Assembly: GCA_905215065.1 (NCBI GenBank)
Contig: CAJMOF010000007.1
Coordinates: forward strand, 62,001-126,000
Source: an uncultured bacterium
GTDB taxonomy: Bacteria > Actinomycetota > Coriobacteriia > Coriobacteriales > Coriobacteriaceae
Direction of reading: 5' to 3'
Length of the DNA stretch: 64,000 nucleotides
Shown: one piece after another, positions 10,034 through 18,781 of the stretch
Position numbering within the stretch: the stretch's first letter is position 1
Layout: every line of letters begins with the position of its first letter
Notes under the pieces: generated by a model
What the model was told of the DNA's origin: nothing
Database searches by the model: none
What the model saw: only the letters and a program-made list of their open reading frames with translations
Position numbers and translations under genes: made by a program

Positions 10034-10942
10034 ATGGCAAAACAGCTGCCAAAGCGCGACCTTGAGAACGTGGGCCTGGGCGTCACGGGCGCGTGCGTAG
10101 CGCTCGTGACGCTTGTCGTTGCCGCGCTCATCTTTATGGTCGCCCAAAAGGGCCTCTCGGCTTTTCTCAAGGACGGCGTCTCGGTCGTAGAGTTCTTCGC
10201 CGGCACCAAGTGGGATCTGGCCAACACAGCCGAAAACGGCCTGCCCTACACCGGCGCCCTGCCCCTGATCGTCACCTCGTTTGCGGTCATGGTGCTCTCC
10301 ACGCTCATCGCGCTGCCCATCGCCATCGGCTCTGCCATCTTTGCGGTCGAGATCCAGCCTAAGTTTGGCTCCAAGGTCTTTCAGCCGCTTATTGAGCTTT
10401 TGACCGGCATTCCCTCGGTCGTCTTTGGCCTGATTGGCTTTCACGTGGTCGTCGGTCTTATGAAGAGCGTTTTCCACGTAAGCACGGGTCTGGGCATCTT
10501 GCCCGGCGCCATCGTACTGGCGGTCATGATTCTGCCGACGATGACTACGCTTTCGGTCGACGGCCTGCGCGCCGTGCCCGATAGCTACCGTCAGGGCTCG
10601 CTCGCGCTGGGCTATACCCGCTGGCAGACCATCTGGCACGTGGTGCTCAAGTCCGCCATGCCGTCGCTCATGACCGCGGTCATCCTTGGTATGACCCGCG
10701 CCTTTGGCGAGACGCTCGCCGTGCGTATGGTCATCGGCGGCATCGAGGCCATGCCGACGTCGCTGCTGTCGCCGGCGTCCACCATCACCACCACGCTCAC
10801 CACGTCTATGGCGGTCTATGCCGAGGGCTCGGCCCAAGACGATGTTCTGTGGGCGCTCGGTCTGCTGCTGATGGGCATGAGCCTCATCTTCATCTTGATC
10901 ATCCACCTTATCGGCCGCAAGGGGGCGAAGGCTCGTGGCTAG
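10034..10942 (+). CDS. pstC: Phosphate ABC transporter permease PstC
   Basis: A 302-residue membrane permease with about six transmembrane helices. The EAA loop segment PDSYRQGSLALGYTRWQT, through which the permease contacts the ATPase, is present near residue 180. The N-terminal helix begins at about residue 20. It forms a heterodimeric channel with PstA. GGAAAGG precedes the ATG. The reading frame overlaps pstA by 8 nt, suggesting translational coupling. Confidence 0.95.
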   Translation: MAKQLPKRDLENVGLGVTGACVALVTLVVAALIFMVAQKGLSAFLKDGVSVVEFFAGTKWDLANTAENGLPYTGALPLIVTSFAVMVLSTLIALPIAIGSAIFAVEIQPKFGSKVFQPLIELLTGIPSVVFGLIGFHVVVGLMKSVFHVSTGLGILPGAIVLAVMILPTMTTLSVDGLRAVPDSYRQGSLALGYTRWQTIWHVVLKSAMPSLMTAVILGMTRAFGETLAVRMVIGGIEAMPTSLLSPASTITTTLTTSMAVYAEGSAQDDVLWALGLLLMGMSLIFILIIHLIGRKGAKARG

Positions 10943-11861
10943 CACGCGCATCCACATCGACGAGGCGAGACTCGGGCGTGTCCAAAGGCAGGACCGCATC
11001 GCCACGGGCGTGCTGACGGCGATTGTCGCCATCGTCATGCTTATCGTCGTCTCCATGGTGGCCTACATCCTGTTCGAGGGTATCTCGACGCTGTTCCAGC
11101 CGGGCTTTCTCACGCAGCCCGCACGCGCCAACGGAACGCAGGGCGGCGTGCTCTACCAGCTGTTCGACTCGTTCTATCTGCTGCTGATCACCCTGATCAT
11201 CTCGGTGCCCATCAGCCTGGGCGGCGCGGTCTTTTTGGTTGAGTACGCGCCCGATGGGCCTATTCGCGACATCGCCTCGACCGCCATCGAGACGCTGTCC
11301 TCGCTGCCCTCCATTGTCGTAGGCATGTTCGGCTTTCTGGTGTTCTCGGTGCAGCTGGGCTGGAAGTACTCCATCATCTCCGGCGCCGTCGCGCTCACCA
11401 TGTTCAACATCCCCATCCTGGTGCGCGTGATTCAGCAGGCGCTCGAGGACGTGCCGCAGGCCCAGCGCGATGCGTGCCTGGCCATGGGCCTCACTCGCTG
11501 GGAGGCCACACTGCACATCCTGATTCCCGAGGCCATGCCCGCCATCGTGACCGGCATCGTGCTTTCGGCCGGCCGCGTGTTTGGCGAGGCCGCGGCGCTG
11601 CTCTTTACCTCGGGCATGAGCTCGCCGGTTCGCCTGAACTTCTTGAGTTTTAACCTGTCGAGCCCCACCTCCGCCTGGAACGTGTTCCGTCCCGGCGAGT
11701 CGCTGGCCGTGCACATCTACAAGATCTATGGCGAGGGCAGCCCCGAGGCCCAGCAGATCGTCTGGGGCATCGCGGCACTGCTGATGATTTGCGTGCTGCT
11801 GTTTAACGTAGTCGCCCGTATCGTGGGCAAGCAACTGGCAAGGAAGATGACGGCCGAATGA
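10935..11861 (+). CDS. pstA: Phosphate ABC transporter permease PstA
   Basis: A 308-residue permease with about six transmembrane helices and the EAA loop PQAQRDACLAMGLTRWEA. The start is a GTG that overlaps the end of pstC, preceded by a purine-rich GGGGGCGAAGG stretch. The final ATGA overlaps pstB. Partner of PstC in the inner channel. Confidence 0.95.
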   Translation: MASTRIHIDEARLGRVQRQDRIATGVLTAIVAIVMLIVVSMVAYILFEGISTLFQPGFLTQPARANGTQGGVLYQLFDSFYLLLITLIISVPISLGGAVFLVEYAPDGPIRDIASTAIETLSSLPSIVVGMFGFLVFSVQLGWKYSIISGAVALTMFNIPILVRVIQQALEDVPQAQRDACLAMGLTRWEATLHILIPEAMPAIVTGIVLSAGRVFGEAAALLFTSGMSSPVRLNFLSFNLSSPTSAWNVFRPGESLAVHIYKIYGEGSPEAQQIVWGIAALLMICVLLFNVVARIVGKQLARKMTAE

Positions 11862-12730
11862 GCGAGATGAACACAACGCCCGCAACCGAGGCGGCATCGT
11901 CCGACACCCAGGACTTTTTGTCGAGCGTGGGGGAGAGCGAGAAACGTGTTCGCGTGAGCGACAAGGCCGTGAGCGACGAGGTCGTGGTCTCCACCAAGGA
12001 CGTCAACGTGTACTATGGCGACCACCATGCGCTGCACGATGCGTCGCTCGACTTTCACAAGGGCGAGATCACGGCGCTCATCGGGCCTTCGGGCTGCGGC
12101 AAGTCGACCTTTTTGCGCAGCCTCAACCTTATGAATCGCGAGATTCGCGGCTGTCGCGTGGAGGGCGAGATCAACTACCGCGGCCGCAACGTGAACACCA
12201 AGACCGAGAACACCTACGAGCTGCGTCGGTCCATTGGCATGGTGTTCCAGCAGCCAAACCCGTTCCGCAAGTCCATTCGCGACAACATTACGTTTGCGCC
12301 CAAGCGCCACGGCATCACCGACCGCGACGAGCTCGACCGCATGGTCGAGGAGAGCTTGCGTGGCGCCGCGCTGTGGGACGAGGTCAAGGACAAGCTGGAC
12401 AAGAGCGCCTACGCGCTTTCGGGCGGCCAGCAGCAGCGTTTGTGCATCGCGCGCACGCTTGCGCTCAACCCCGACGTGATCCTGTTTGACGAGCCCTGCT
12501 CGGCGCTCGACCCCATCTCGACGCTGGCGATCGAGGACCTCATGTCGTCGATCGCGGCCGACCGCGCCATCGTCATCGTGACGCACAACATGGAGCAGGC
12601 GTCGCGCGTGTCCAACCGCACGGCGTTCTTCTACATGGGCGATATGGTCGAGTACGACGAGACCGACGAGATTTTCCAACGGCCCAAGGATAAGCGGCTG
12701 AATGATTACCTCACCGGCATGTTCTCCTAG
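11858..12730 (+). CDS. pstB: Phosphate ABC transporter ATPase PstB
   Basis: A 290-residue ATPase powering phosphate import. Walker A GPSGCGKST is at residues 76-84, the signature LSGGQQQR near 187, Walker B ILFDEPCSALDP, and a switch His in VTHNMEQ. About 45 residues rich in Ser/Glu precede the ABC core, more than in E. coli PstB. The start overlaps the pstA stop (ATGA). It is the last gene of the operon; the usual phoU is absent downstream. Confidence 0.96.
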   Translation: MSEMNTTPATEAASSDTQDFLSSVGESEKRVRVSDKAVSDEVVVSTKDVNVYYGDHHALHDASLDFHKGEITALIGPSGCGKSTFLRSLNLMNREIRGCRVEGEINYRGRNVNTKTENTYELRRSIGMVFQQPNPFRKSIRDNITFAPKRHGITDRDELDRMVEESLRGAALWDEVKDKLDKSAYALSGGQQQRLCIARTLALNPDVILFDEPCSALDPISTLAIEDLMSSIAADRAIVIVTHNMEQASRVSNRTAFFYMGDMVEYDETDEIFQRPKDKRLNDYLTGMFS

Positions 12731-12786
12731 TCCGGGACATGCTTGAGGCCTGCGGCGGCCACGGTTGTCGCGGGACTGATTGGAGA

Positions 12787-12824
12787 GGCGGGTCATCTCT
12801 TGCGGGAGATGGCCCGCCTTTTTG
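12787..12824 (+). terminator. Intrinsic terminator of the pst operon
   Basis: GGCGGGTCATCTC pairs with GAGATGGCCCGCC around a short loop and is followed by TTTTT. It lies 57 bp past the pstB stop. Confidence 0.8.
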
Positions 12825-12848
12825 TGTCGTGTGCTGGTGCGCTTGCCC

Positions 12849-12889
12849 AAAACCACCACAAAGGTGCCTGTCCCCTTTGTGGTGGTTTT
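12849..12889. repeat. CCACCACAAAGG hairpin repeat (family A), copy 1
   Basis: AAAACCACCACAAAGG pairs perfectly with CCTTTGTGGTGGTTTT around the loop TGCCTGTCC. The A/T flanks make it a terminator in both directions. Five more copies lie at 25520, 39676, 40636, 42215 and 42621. Confidence 0.85.
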
Positions 12890-12933
12890 CGCTATCATGG
12901 ACAACGTTGAATTTCTACGAAGGAGCAGGGCAT

Positions 12934-14793
12934 ATGGCGATTCTTTTGGGATGCGATTCCGTCAGCCTAGAGTTTCCCACCAAGCATATTTTCGATAGCG
13001 TGACGCTCGGCGTGGGCGAGGGCGACCGCATTGGTATTGTCGGTAAAAACGGCGACGGCAAGTCGACGCTGCTGAGCGTGCTCGCCGGCACGCTGGAGCC
13101 CGATGACGGACGCGTGACGCACCGCCGCGGCACCACGATCGGTCTACTCGGCCAAAAGGATCAGCTTGTCGACACCGATACCGTGCATCATGCCGTTGTG
13201 GGCGACACGCCCGAGTACGAGTGGGCGTCGAGCCCCCGTACGCGCCAGATCCTCGCCGGCCTCATTAGCGATGTGCCCTGGGAGGGCATGGTAGGCGAGC
13301 TCTCGGGCGGTCAGCGCCGCCGCGTGGACCTCGCGCGCCTGCTGATCGGCGACTACGACGTGCTCATGCTCGATGAGCCCACCAACCACCTGGACATGCG
13401 CACCATCAACTGGCTTGCACGCCATCTTAAGGCCCGCTGGCAGCGCGGTCAGGGCGCGATGCTCGTGGTCACGCACGACCGCTGGTTCTTGGACGAGGTC
13501 TGCACCAGCATGTGGGAGGTCCACGACGGCCAGGTCGATCCCTTCGAGGGCGGTTACTCCGCATATATCCTTCAACGCGTTGAGCGCGACCGCATGGCCG
13601 CCGTCACCGAGGAGCGCCGTCGCAACATGGCGCGCAAGGAGCTCGCGTGGCTGAGCCGCGGCGCCCAGGCTCGTTCCACCAAGCCCAAGTTTCGCGTTGA
13701 GGCTGCTCGCGAGCTGATCGCCGACGTGCCGCCCGTACGTGACGAGCTAGAGCTCAAGCGCCTGGCCGTGAGCCGCCTGGGCAAGCAGGTTATCGATGTG
13801 GTCGACGTGGACGCCGGCTATGCGGATGCCGATGGCACGTCCAAACAGGTGCTCACCGATGTGACCTGGCTCATTGGTGCGGGCGATCGCTATGGTCTTT
13901 TGGGCGAGAACGGCGCCGGCAAGTCCACGTTGCTCGACGTGATTCAGGGCAAGATCGCGCCCCTGCGCGGTCGCGTGAAGATTGGCCAGACGGTGCGCTT
14001 TGGCGTGCTGTCGCAGCAGCTCGAGGAGCTCGAGCCCTACATGGGCGACACGATTCGCGAGGTGCTCAGCAACTATAAGAAGTACTACGTCATAGACGGC
14101 AAGGAGACTTCGCCCGAGAAGCTTTGCGAGCGTCTGGGCTTTTCGACGCAGCAGCTCTGGAGCCGCATCGGCGATCTTTCGGGCGGCCAGCGCCGCCGCC
14201 TGTCGCTGTTGCTGACGATCCTGGACGAACCCAACGTGCTCATCTTGGACGAGCCCGGCAACGACCTGGATACCGATATGCTGGCGATTGTCGAGGACCT
14301 GCTCGACGGCTGGCCCGGCACGCTGATTCTGGTGACGCACGACCGCTTTTTGATGGAGCGCGTGACTGACCAGCAGTGGGCGCTGCTCGATGGCCATCTG
14401 ACGCATATGCCTGGCGGCGTCGACCAGTACCTGCGCCTGTGCAACGCCACCGCCGAGGGCGAGCCCGTGGGTGCACCGAGCGCCAAGACCGGCACGTTTG
14501 ACACCGGTGCCGCGGCGGCTGCGGCCGAAAAGCCCAAGTCGAGCGGCCAGCCCAATGGCCTTTCCAACGCCGAACGCCAGAAGCTTCGCCGCGAGGTGAG
14601 CTCGCTCGAGCGCAAAATGGAGACGCAGCGCGCCCGCGTGGAGGAGGCCGAGGCCGCGATGGCTCAGGTCGACCCCACCAACTACACGGCGCTGGGCGAG
14701 CAGCAGGCAAAGATCGACGAGGCCCACGCCGCCATGGACGAGTTGGAGATGGCGTGGCTCGAGGCGAGCGAGAGGCTCGAGGGCGAGGAGTAG
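12934..14793 (+). CDS. ABC-F family ATP-binding protein (Uup-like)
   Basis: A 619-residue soluble protein with two ABC domains and no membrane segment. Domain 1 has Walker A GKNGDGKST and signature LSGGQRRRVDLARL; domain 2 has GENGAGKST and LSGGQRRRLSLLL. Walker B motifs LMLDEPTNHLD and LILDEPGNDLD follow. The C-terminal ~90 residues are a predicted coiled coil, as in Uup. ABC-F proteins act on the ribosome (translation factors or resistance proteins), and Uup also affects transposon excision; which role applies here is open. AAGGAG lies 8 nt before the ATG. It is 6 bp upstream of the next gene, so probably co-transcribed. Confidence 0.9.
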   Translation: MAILLGCDSVSLEFPTKHIFDSVTLGVGEGDRIGIVGKNGDGKSTLLSVLAGTLEPDDGRVTHRRGTTIGLLGQKDQLVDTDTVHHAVVGDTPEYEWASSPRTRQILAGLISDVPWEGMVGELSGGQRRRVDLARLLIGDYDVLMLDEPTNHLDMRTINWLARHLKARWQRGQGAMLVVTHDRWFLDEVCTSMWEVHDGQVDPFEGGYSAYILQRVERDRMAAVTEERRRNMARKELAWLSRGAQARSTKPKFRVEAARELIADVPPVRDELELKRLAVSRLGKQVIDVVDVDAGYADADGTSKQVLTDVTWLIGAGDRYGLLGENGAGKSTLLDVIQGKIAPLRGRVKIGQTVRFGVLSQQLEELEPYMGDTIREVLSNYKKYYVIDGKETSPEKLCERLGFSTQQLWSRIGDLSGGQRRRLSLLLTILDEPNVLILDEPGNDLDTDMLAIVEDLLDGWPGTLILVTHDRFLMERVTDQQWALLDGHLTHMPGGVDQYLRLCNATAEGEPVGAPSAKTGTFDTGAAAAAAEKPKSSGQPNGLSNAERQKLRREVSSLERKMETQRARVEEAEAAMAQVDPTNYTALGEQQAKIDEAHAAMDELEMAWLEASERLEGEE

Positions 14794-14799
14794 GCGAGG

Positions 14800-15570
14800 A
14801 TGATCAAGGCCGCGTTTTTCGATATCGACGGCACGTTGCTGAGCTTTAAGACCCATCGGATTCCGGCGTCGGCGCAGCAGGTGCTCGACAGCTTTCATGA
14901 GCAGGGGATTGCGTGCGTGATCGCCACGGGTCGCCCGACCTATCAGATGCCCGATTGGCTGTTCGAATTGGGTTGGGATGCGTACATTACGCTCTCGGGC
15001 CAGCACTGCTTTGATGCCGAGGGGGTTTACCGCAGCTGCCCGATCGATCCGGACGACGTTGCGGTGATCGTGGACCAGGTGGCGCAGGGACGCTACGACT
15101 CGCTGTGTATGCAGGGCGAGAACTCGTTTGTGAACCGCCTGTCCGAGCGCGTGGTGACGGCCGGCAACAACGCGGGGATCGTCTACCACGAGGAACCGTT
15201 TGAGCGCGCCTTTGACGCACCGGTCTACCAGTTCTGCGCCTTTGTGGACCCGGCCGACGAGCATATCGTGACCGATGCGGTGTCGCATTCGCTCACTACG
15301 CGCTGGTGCGATCTGTTCTGCGACATTATTCCGGCAAACGGCGGCAAGGACCTGGGTGTGGCGGCGACGCTGGAGCGCCTGGGCATCGACGCGAGCGAGG
15401 CGATTGCCTTTGGCGACGGCGAGAACGACCTGTCGATGTTTGCCGCCGTGGGCACGAGCGTGGCCATGGGCAACGCGCAGGCGACCGTGAAGGCCGCAGC
15501 GACCTACGTAACGACCGCCGTGGACGACGACGGCATCTACAACGCCGCCAAACACTTTGGCCTGCTGTAG
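14800..15570 (+). CDS. Cof-type HAD-IIB phosphatase
   Basis: A 256-residue HAD hydrolase with the C2B cap typical of Cof/YidA sugar-phosphate phosphatases. Motif I is FFDIDGTLLSF, motif II is IATGRPTYQ, the lysine is in GGKDLGV, and motif IV is FGDGENDLSM. Members dephosphorylate sugar phosphates or cofactors such as FMN or PLP with broad specificity. The start follows the ABC-F stop by 6 bp and uses AGGAG within the end of that gene. Confidence 0.9.
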   Translation: MIKAAFFDIDGTLLSFKTHRIPASAQQVLDSFHEQGIACVIATGRPTYQMPDWLFELGWDAYITLSGQHCFDAEGVYRSCPIDPDDVAVIVDQVAQGRYDSLCMQGENSFVNRLSERVVTAGNNAGIVYHEEPFERAFDAPVYQFCAFVDPADEHIVTDAVSHSLTTRWCDLFCDIIPANGGKDLGVAATLERLGIDASEAIAFGDGENDLSMFAAVGTSVAMGNAQATVKAAATYVTTAVDDDGIYNAAKHFGLL

Positions 15571-15588
15571 CTGCGGATTCGGCATCTG

Positions 15589-15645
15589 GGGACGTTCCTT
15601 TTCTGCCGGCAGCTGGGGACACTCCTTGCGGGGCGTCCCCATTTT
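15589..15645. repeat. GGGGAC/TGCCGGCA repeat (family E), copy 2
   Basis: Contains TGGGGACGTTCC, TGCCGGCAGCTGGGGACACT and GGGGCGTCCCC, which can fold back. It starts 19 bp after the preceding stop codon. Sequence blocks are shared with 3052-3196, 37706-37850 and 50581-50632. Confidence 0.6.
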
Positions 15646-15778
15646 GTTTTCGTCCCGCATGTTTTGTGAAACACGGCTAACTTTTAGGCAAAGTAGTAAG
15701 ACATGGTCAACTTTTGCGGTAAAGTAAGCCAAGGAAAGTATCCAAAGGCTAACTAGCAATCATCGCGAAAGGCGGCCC

Positions 15779-16168
15779 ATGGCCCTACGTGAATCCGGAG
15801 AAGACTATCTCGAATCGATCTACGTCCTATCGGAACGTCAGGGCATCGTGCGCTCGATCGACGTTGCCGAATACTTGGGCGTAACCAAAGCAAGCGTCTC
15901 TAAAGCCATGGCGGCCTTGGAGAGCACCGGCTACGTGGAGATGGGCAAACGCGACGTGCATCTGACGGAACGCGGTCTTGAGGTTGCCCGTCAAATGTGG
16001 GAGCGCCACTGCTTTTTTGTAGGTCTGCTAGAGGACGCAGGCGTAACGCCCGAGGTCGCGTCGCAAGAGGGCTGCCACATGGAGCACTGCCTGAGCGAGG
16101 AGAGCTTCGAGAAGCTAAGATCGATGCTGAGACGGGAAGATGTAGCGGGTCCAACAACAGAAGCCTAA
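15779..16168 (+). CDS. DtxR/MntR-family metal-dependent repressor
   Basis: A 129-residue protein with an N-terminal winged helix (recognition region GVTKASVSKAM) and the metal/dimerisation domain, but no SH3-like third domain, as in MntR. By alignment with Bacillus MntR, the metal ligands would be Asp9, His77, Cys99, Glu102 and His103 (EGCHMEH). MntR has Glu at position 99, while DtxR/IdeR have Cys there. The metal could therefore be manganese or iron. A GAAAGGCGG site precedes the ATG. No metal transporter gene is adjacent on this strand; the zinc ATPase is convergent. Confidence 0.88.
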   Translation: MALRESGEDYLESIYVLSERQGIVRSIDVAEYLGVTKASVSKAMAALESTGYVEMGKRDVHLTERGLEVARQMWERHCFFVGLLEDAGVTPEVASQEGCHMEHCLSEESFEKLRSMLRREDVAGPTTEA

Positions 16169-16304
16169 CTGACCCACAGTAGCGCGGAGTTCACGCAAAG
16201 CGCGAACCAGCGACCGGGACCAGCGGCCCTTTCGGCCAAGTCCATTTCAGCAAAGGAACCCCGCCAGCAAGCGATGCCCAAGAACCGCCAGCTGTGTCAA
16301 TGCA

Positions 16305-16431
16305 GGCCGGGGCCGGGCTTGGTTTTGAAAACACTCCGCAGCGCGAGGCCCGCCTTTCCGTTGCTCCGCAGGAGCAAGAAAGACGGGCCTCATGCGCGAG
16401 GACGTTTTCAAAACCAAGCCCGGCCCCGGCC
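16305..16431. repeat. Perfect 28-bp inverted repeat enclosing a second hairpin
   Basis: The left arm 16305-16332 (starting GGCCGGGGCCGGGCTT) is the exact reverse complement of the right arm 16404-16431 (ending AAGCCCGGCCCCGGCC). The 71-bp interior contains further complementary blocks, GCGCGAGGCCCG against CGGGCCTCATGCGC, with a TTGCTCCGCAGGAGCAA hairpin at the tip. It lies between the convergent DtxR-type and P-type ATPase genes, 17 bp past the ATPase stop. No copy was noticed elsewhere in the window. Confidence 0.85.
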
Positions 16432-16447
16432 GGAGGGACCACGAGCG

Positions 16448-18400
16448 CTACAGGTTCTTGACACCCATCGCGCGCATGGCGTTCAGGATGGCGATGATCG
16501 CCACGCCTACGTCGCCAAAGACGGCAAGCCACATATTGGCGATACCCAGCGCTGCCAGCACAAGGATCAGCAGCTTAATGCCCAGCGCAAAGATTATGTT
16601 CTGCCAAACAATCGACATGGTCTTGCGCGCCACGCGGATCGCGCGGGAAATGTTGGACGGCTTGTCGTCCATCAGCACCACGTCGGCGGCCTCGATCGCG
16701 GCGTCGGAGCCCATGGCGCCCATGGCAATGCCCACATCGGCGCGCGTAAGCACAGGCGCGTCGTTGATACCGTCGCCGACAAAGGCGAGCTTGCCCTTGC
16801 CACTTTCGGCCGCGAGTAGCGCCTCAACGCGCTCGACCTTGTCGCCCGGCAGGAGCTGCGCGTGGAACTCGTCGAGACCGAGTTGCTTGGCCACAGACGC
16901 TGCAACCTCCTCGCGGTCGCCCGTGAGCATGACGGTGCGGTTGATACCGGCGGCATGCAGGTCGCGAATCGTTTGCTCCGCATCGGCCTTAACGGTGTCT
17001 GCAATCACGATGTGGCCGGCGTACACGCCGTCAACGAGCACGTGGAGGATCGTGCCGACAACCTCACAGTCCGGTGCTTCAACGCCGGCCGCGGCGAGCA
17101 TCTTGGCGTTGCCAACGACGACGTGCTTGCCGTCGATGGTTGCCGTCACGCCGTGGCCCGCGTCGTTGGCGGAGTCGCTCACGCGCTTGGGGTCGACCTC
17201 GCCCTGGTAGGCGTCGCGCACGGACTGCGCGATGGGGTGATCGGAGAACGACTCAGCAAGGGCTGCGACTTCGAGCAGCGACTGCTCGGTATAGCCAGCC
17301 TCGGGGTGCACCGCGACGACTGAGAACGTGCCGTTGGTGAGGGTGCCCGTTTTGTCGAAGACGATGGTGTCCACGTCGGCGAGCGTCTCGAGGTAGTTGG
17401 AGCCCTTGATGAGAACGCCCAGCTTGGACGCGCCGCCGATGCCGCCAAAGAAACTCAACGGTACGCTGATCACGAGGGCGCACGGGCAGCTGACGACCAG
17501 GAAGGTCAGGCCGCGCAGGATCCAATCGGACCAAGCGCCAGTCACCAGGCCGCCGCCAAGCACGAGCACCGCGGCAGCGCCAGTGACGGCGGGGGTGTAG
17601 ACGCGGGCAAAGCGCGTGATGAAGTTCTCGGTGCGCGCCTTCTTTTCGCTGGCATTCTCCACGAGCTCCAGAACACGCGCGACGGTTGACTCGCCAAAGA
17701 GCTTGGTGGTGCGCACGTGGATGAGGCCCGTCATGTTGATGCAACCGCTGATGATATCGTCGCCGGTCTTGGCCGGGCGGGGGACCGACTCGCCCGTGAG
17801 TGCGGCGGTGTCGAGCTGGGTTTCGCCCTCGACGATGACGCCGTCGATAGGCACGCGCTCGCCGGGCTTGACCACGATCACGGTGCCGACGGCGATGTCA
17901 TTGGGAAAGACCTGTTCGAGTGTGCCGTCGGCTTGCTCGACGTTAGCGTAGTCGGGCGCGATGTCCATCATGGCACTGATCGACTTGCGGCTCTTGCCCA
18001 CGGCGTATGCCTGGAACAACTCGCCGACCTGGTAGAACAGCATGACAGCGGCGCCTTCGGCCATGTGCGGGTCGGTGTCGGGGAAGAGCACCATGGCAAA
18101 CGCGCCGATGGTCGCGACGGCCATGAGGAAGCTCTCGTCGAAGGCCTTGCCGCGGCGGATGTTATTGAATGCCTTTTGCAGTACGTCGTAGCCGGCAATC
18201 AAAAACGGCACGAGGAACAGCACAAAGCTGGCGTAGATGTTGCCGGGCTCCCCAAATGCGATAGTGAGGGCGCCGAGCTCGTCGAGGGCATAAACAACGG
18301 CAAAAATGCCCAGTGCTATCAGGATGCGGTTGCGCTTATGCTCAAGGGACTCTTTCTTCTTGCGCTTCTTCTTTTTCTTTTTGGGATCGGCGGCTGTCAT
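16448..18400 (-). CDS. Heavy-metal P1B-type ATPase, Zn/Cd exporter type
   Basis: A 650-residue transporting ATPase. It has an N-terminal Lys-rich tail in place of a fused metal-binding domain, then ~8 membrane segments. The metal-site motif SCPCALVIS, phosphorylation motif DKTGTLTNG (Asp349), SDHPIAQ with the P1B-specific HP, and GDGINDAPVL are present. The last helices contain GIKLLIL and GDVGVAIIAILN, with the Lys and Asp typical of the Zn/Cd/Pb subgroup (ZntA, CadA). Its HMA domain is supplied by the separate 72-residue gene upstream. GAGAGG precedes the ATG. An operator-like site lies 22 bp upstream. Confidence 0.95.
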   Translation of the reverse strand: MTAADPKKKKKKRKKKESLEHKRNRILIALGIFAVVYALDELGALTIAFGEPGNIYASFVLFLVPFLIAGYDVLQKAFNNIRRGKAFDESFLMAVATIGAFAMVLFPDTDPHMAEGAAVMLFYQVGELFQAYAVGKSRKSISAMMDIAPDYANVEQADGTLEQVFPNDIAVGTVIVVKPGERVPIDGVIVEGETQLDTAALTGESVPRPAKTGDDIISGCINMTGLIHVRTTKLFGESTVARVLELVENASEKKARTENFITRFARVYTPAVTGAAAVLVLGGGLVTGAWSDWILRGLTFLVVSCPCALVISVPLSFFGGIGGASKLGVLIKGSNYLETLADVDTIVFDKTGTLTNGTFSVVAVHPEAGYTEQSLLEVAALAESFSDHPIAQSVRDAYQGEVDPKRVSDSANDAGHGVTATIDGKHVVVGNAKMLAAAGVEAPDCEVVGTILHVLVDGVYAGHIVIADTVKADAEQTIRDLHAAGINRTVMLTGDREEVAASVAKQLGLDEFHAQLLPGDKVERVEALLAAESGKGKLAFVGDGINDAPVLTRADVGIAMGAMGSDAAIEAADVVLMDDKPSNISRAIRVARKTMSIVWQNIIFALGIKLLILVLAALGIANMWLAVFGDVGVAIIAILNAMRAMGVKNL

Positions 18401-18421
18401 GATTCAAACCTCTCATTTGAG

Positions 18422-18444
18422 TTTATGAACACTCGCTCATATAA
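18422..18444. promoter_or_regulatory. Probable ArsR/SmtB-type operator upstream of the metal ATPase
   Basis: TTTATGAACACTCGCTCATA is an imperfect dyad that differs from the arms at 19161/19195 in only a few central bases. It lies between the HMA gene and the ATPase gene. This matches the known A/T-rich dyads (ATGAACA...TCATAT style) bound by zinc-sensing ArsR proteins. Confidence 0.65.
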
Positions 18445-18499
18445 TTTCGCGAGCAAAGGCCGCGGCAAGCGCGGCCTCGCAGGTCAACGTATGCGCGGG

Positions 18500-18718
18500 T
18501 TAGAGAATGATCTCGCAGTCCGGCTCGGCGTCGGCGGTGAACTCAACGACGCGGTCCAGGACCTCGTCGAACTTGGCGTCGTCGGCCTCGAGCGTCAGCT
18601 TCTGGGTCATAAAGTTGACCGAAACGGACTTGACGCCATCGAGCTTAGCCAGCTCGTCCTGAAGTTCACGCGCGCAGTTGGCGCAATCGATCTCGTCGAG
18701 CTTGAACTGCTTTTTCAT
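18500..18718 (-). CDS. Heavy-metal-associated (HMA) domain protein, metallochaperone-like
   Basis: A 72-residue single-domain ferredoxin-like fold protein. The metal motif is DCANCA (Cys12, Cys15), the variant typical for Zn/Cd ATPases rather than copper (which prefer MxCxxC). It probably delivers metal to, or regulates, the adjacent ATPase, which lacks its own HMA domain. AAAGGA lies before the ATG. It lies between the ArsR gene and the ATPase gene, all on one strand. Confidence 0.9.
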   Translation of the reverse strand: MKKQFKLDEIDCANCARELQDELAKLDGVKSVSVNFMTQKLTLEADDAKFDEVLDRVVEFTADAEPDCEIIL

Positions 18719-18781
18719 GGTGGGTTCCTTTCCCTGTGTTAGCGGTCTGGGTGCCGGCCGCGCTGATACCGTGGTTGATTG

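Noticed and set aside
8957..11056. Open frame of 699 codons on the minus strand
   Set aside because: It is antisense to pstS, pstC and the start of pstA, all firmly identified; the frame is open only because of high GC third positions.
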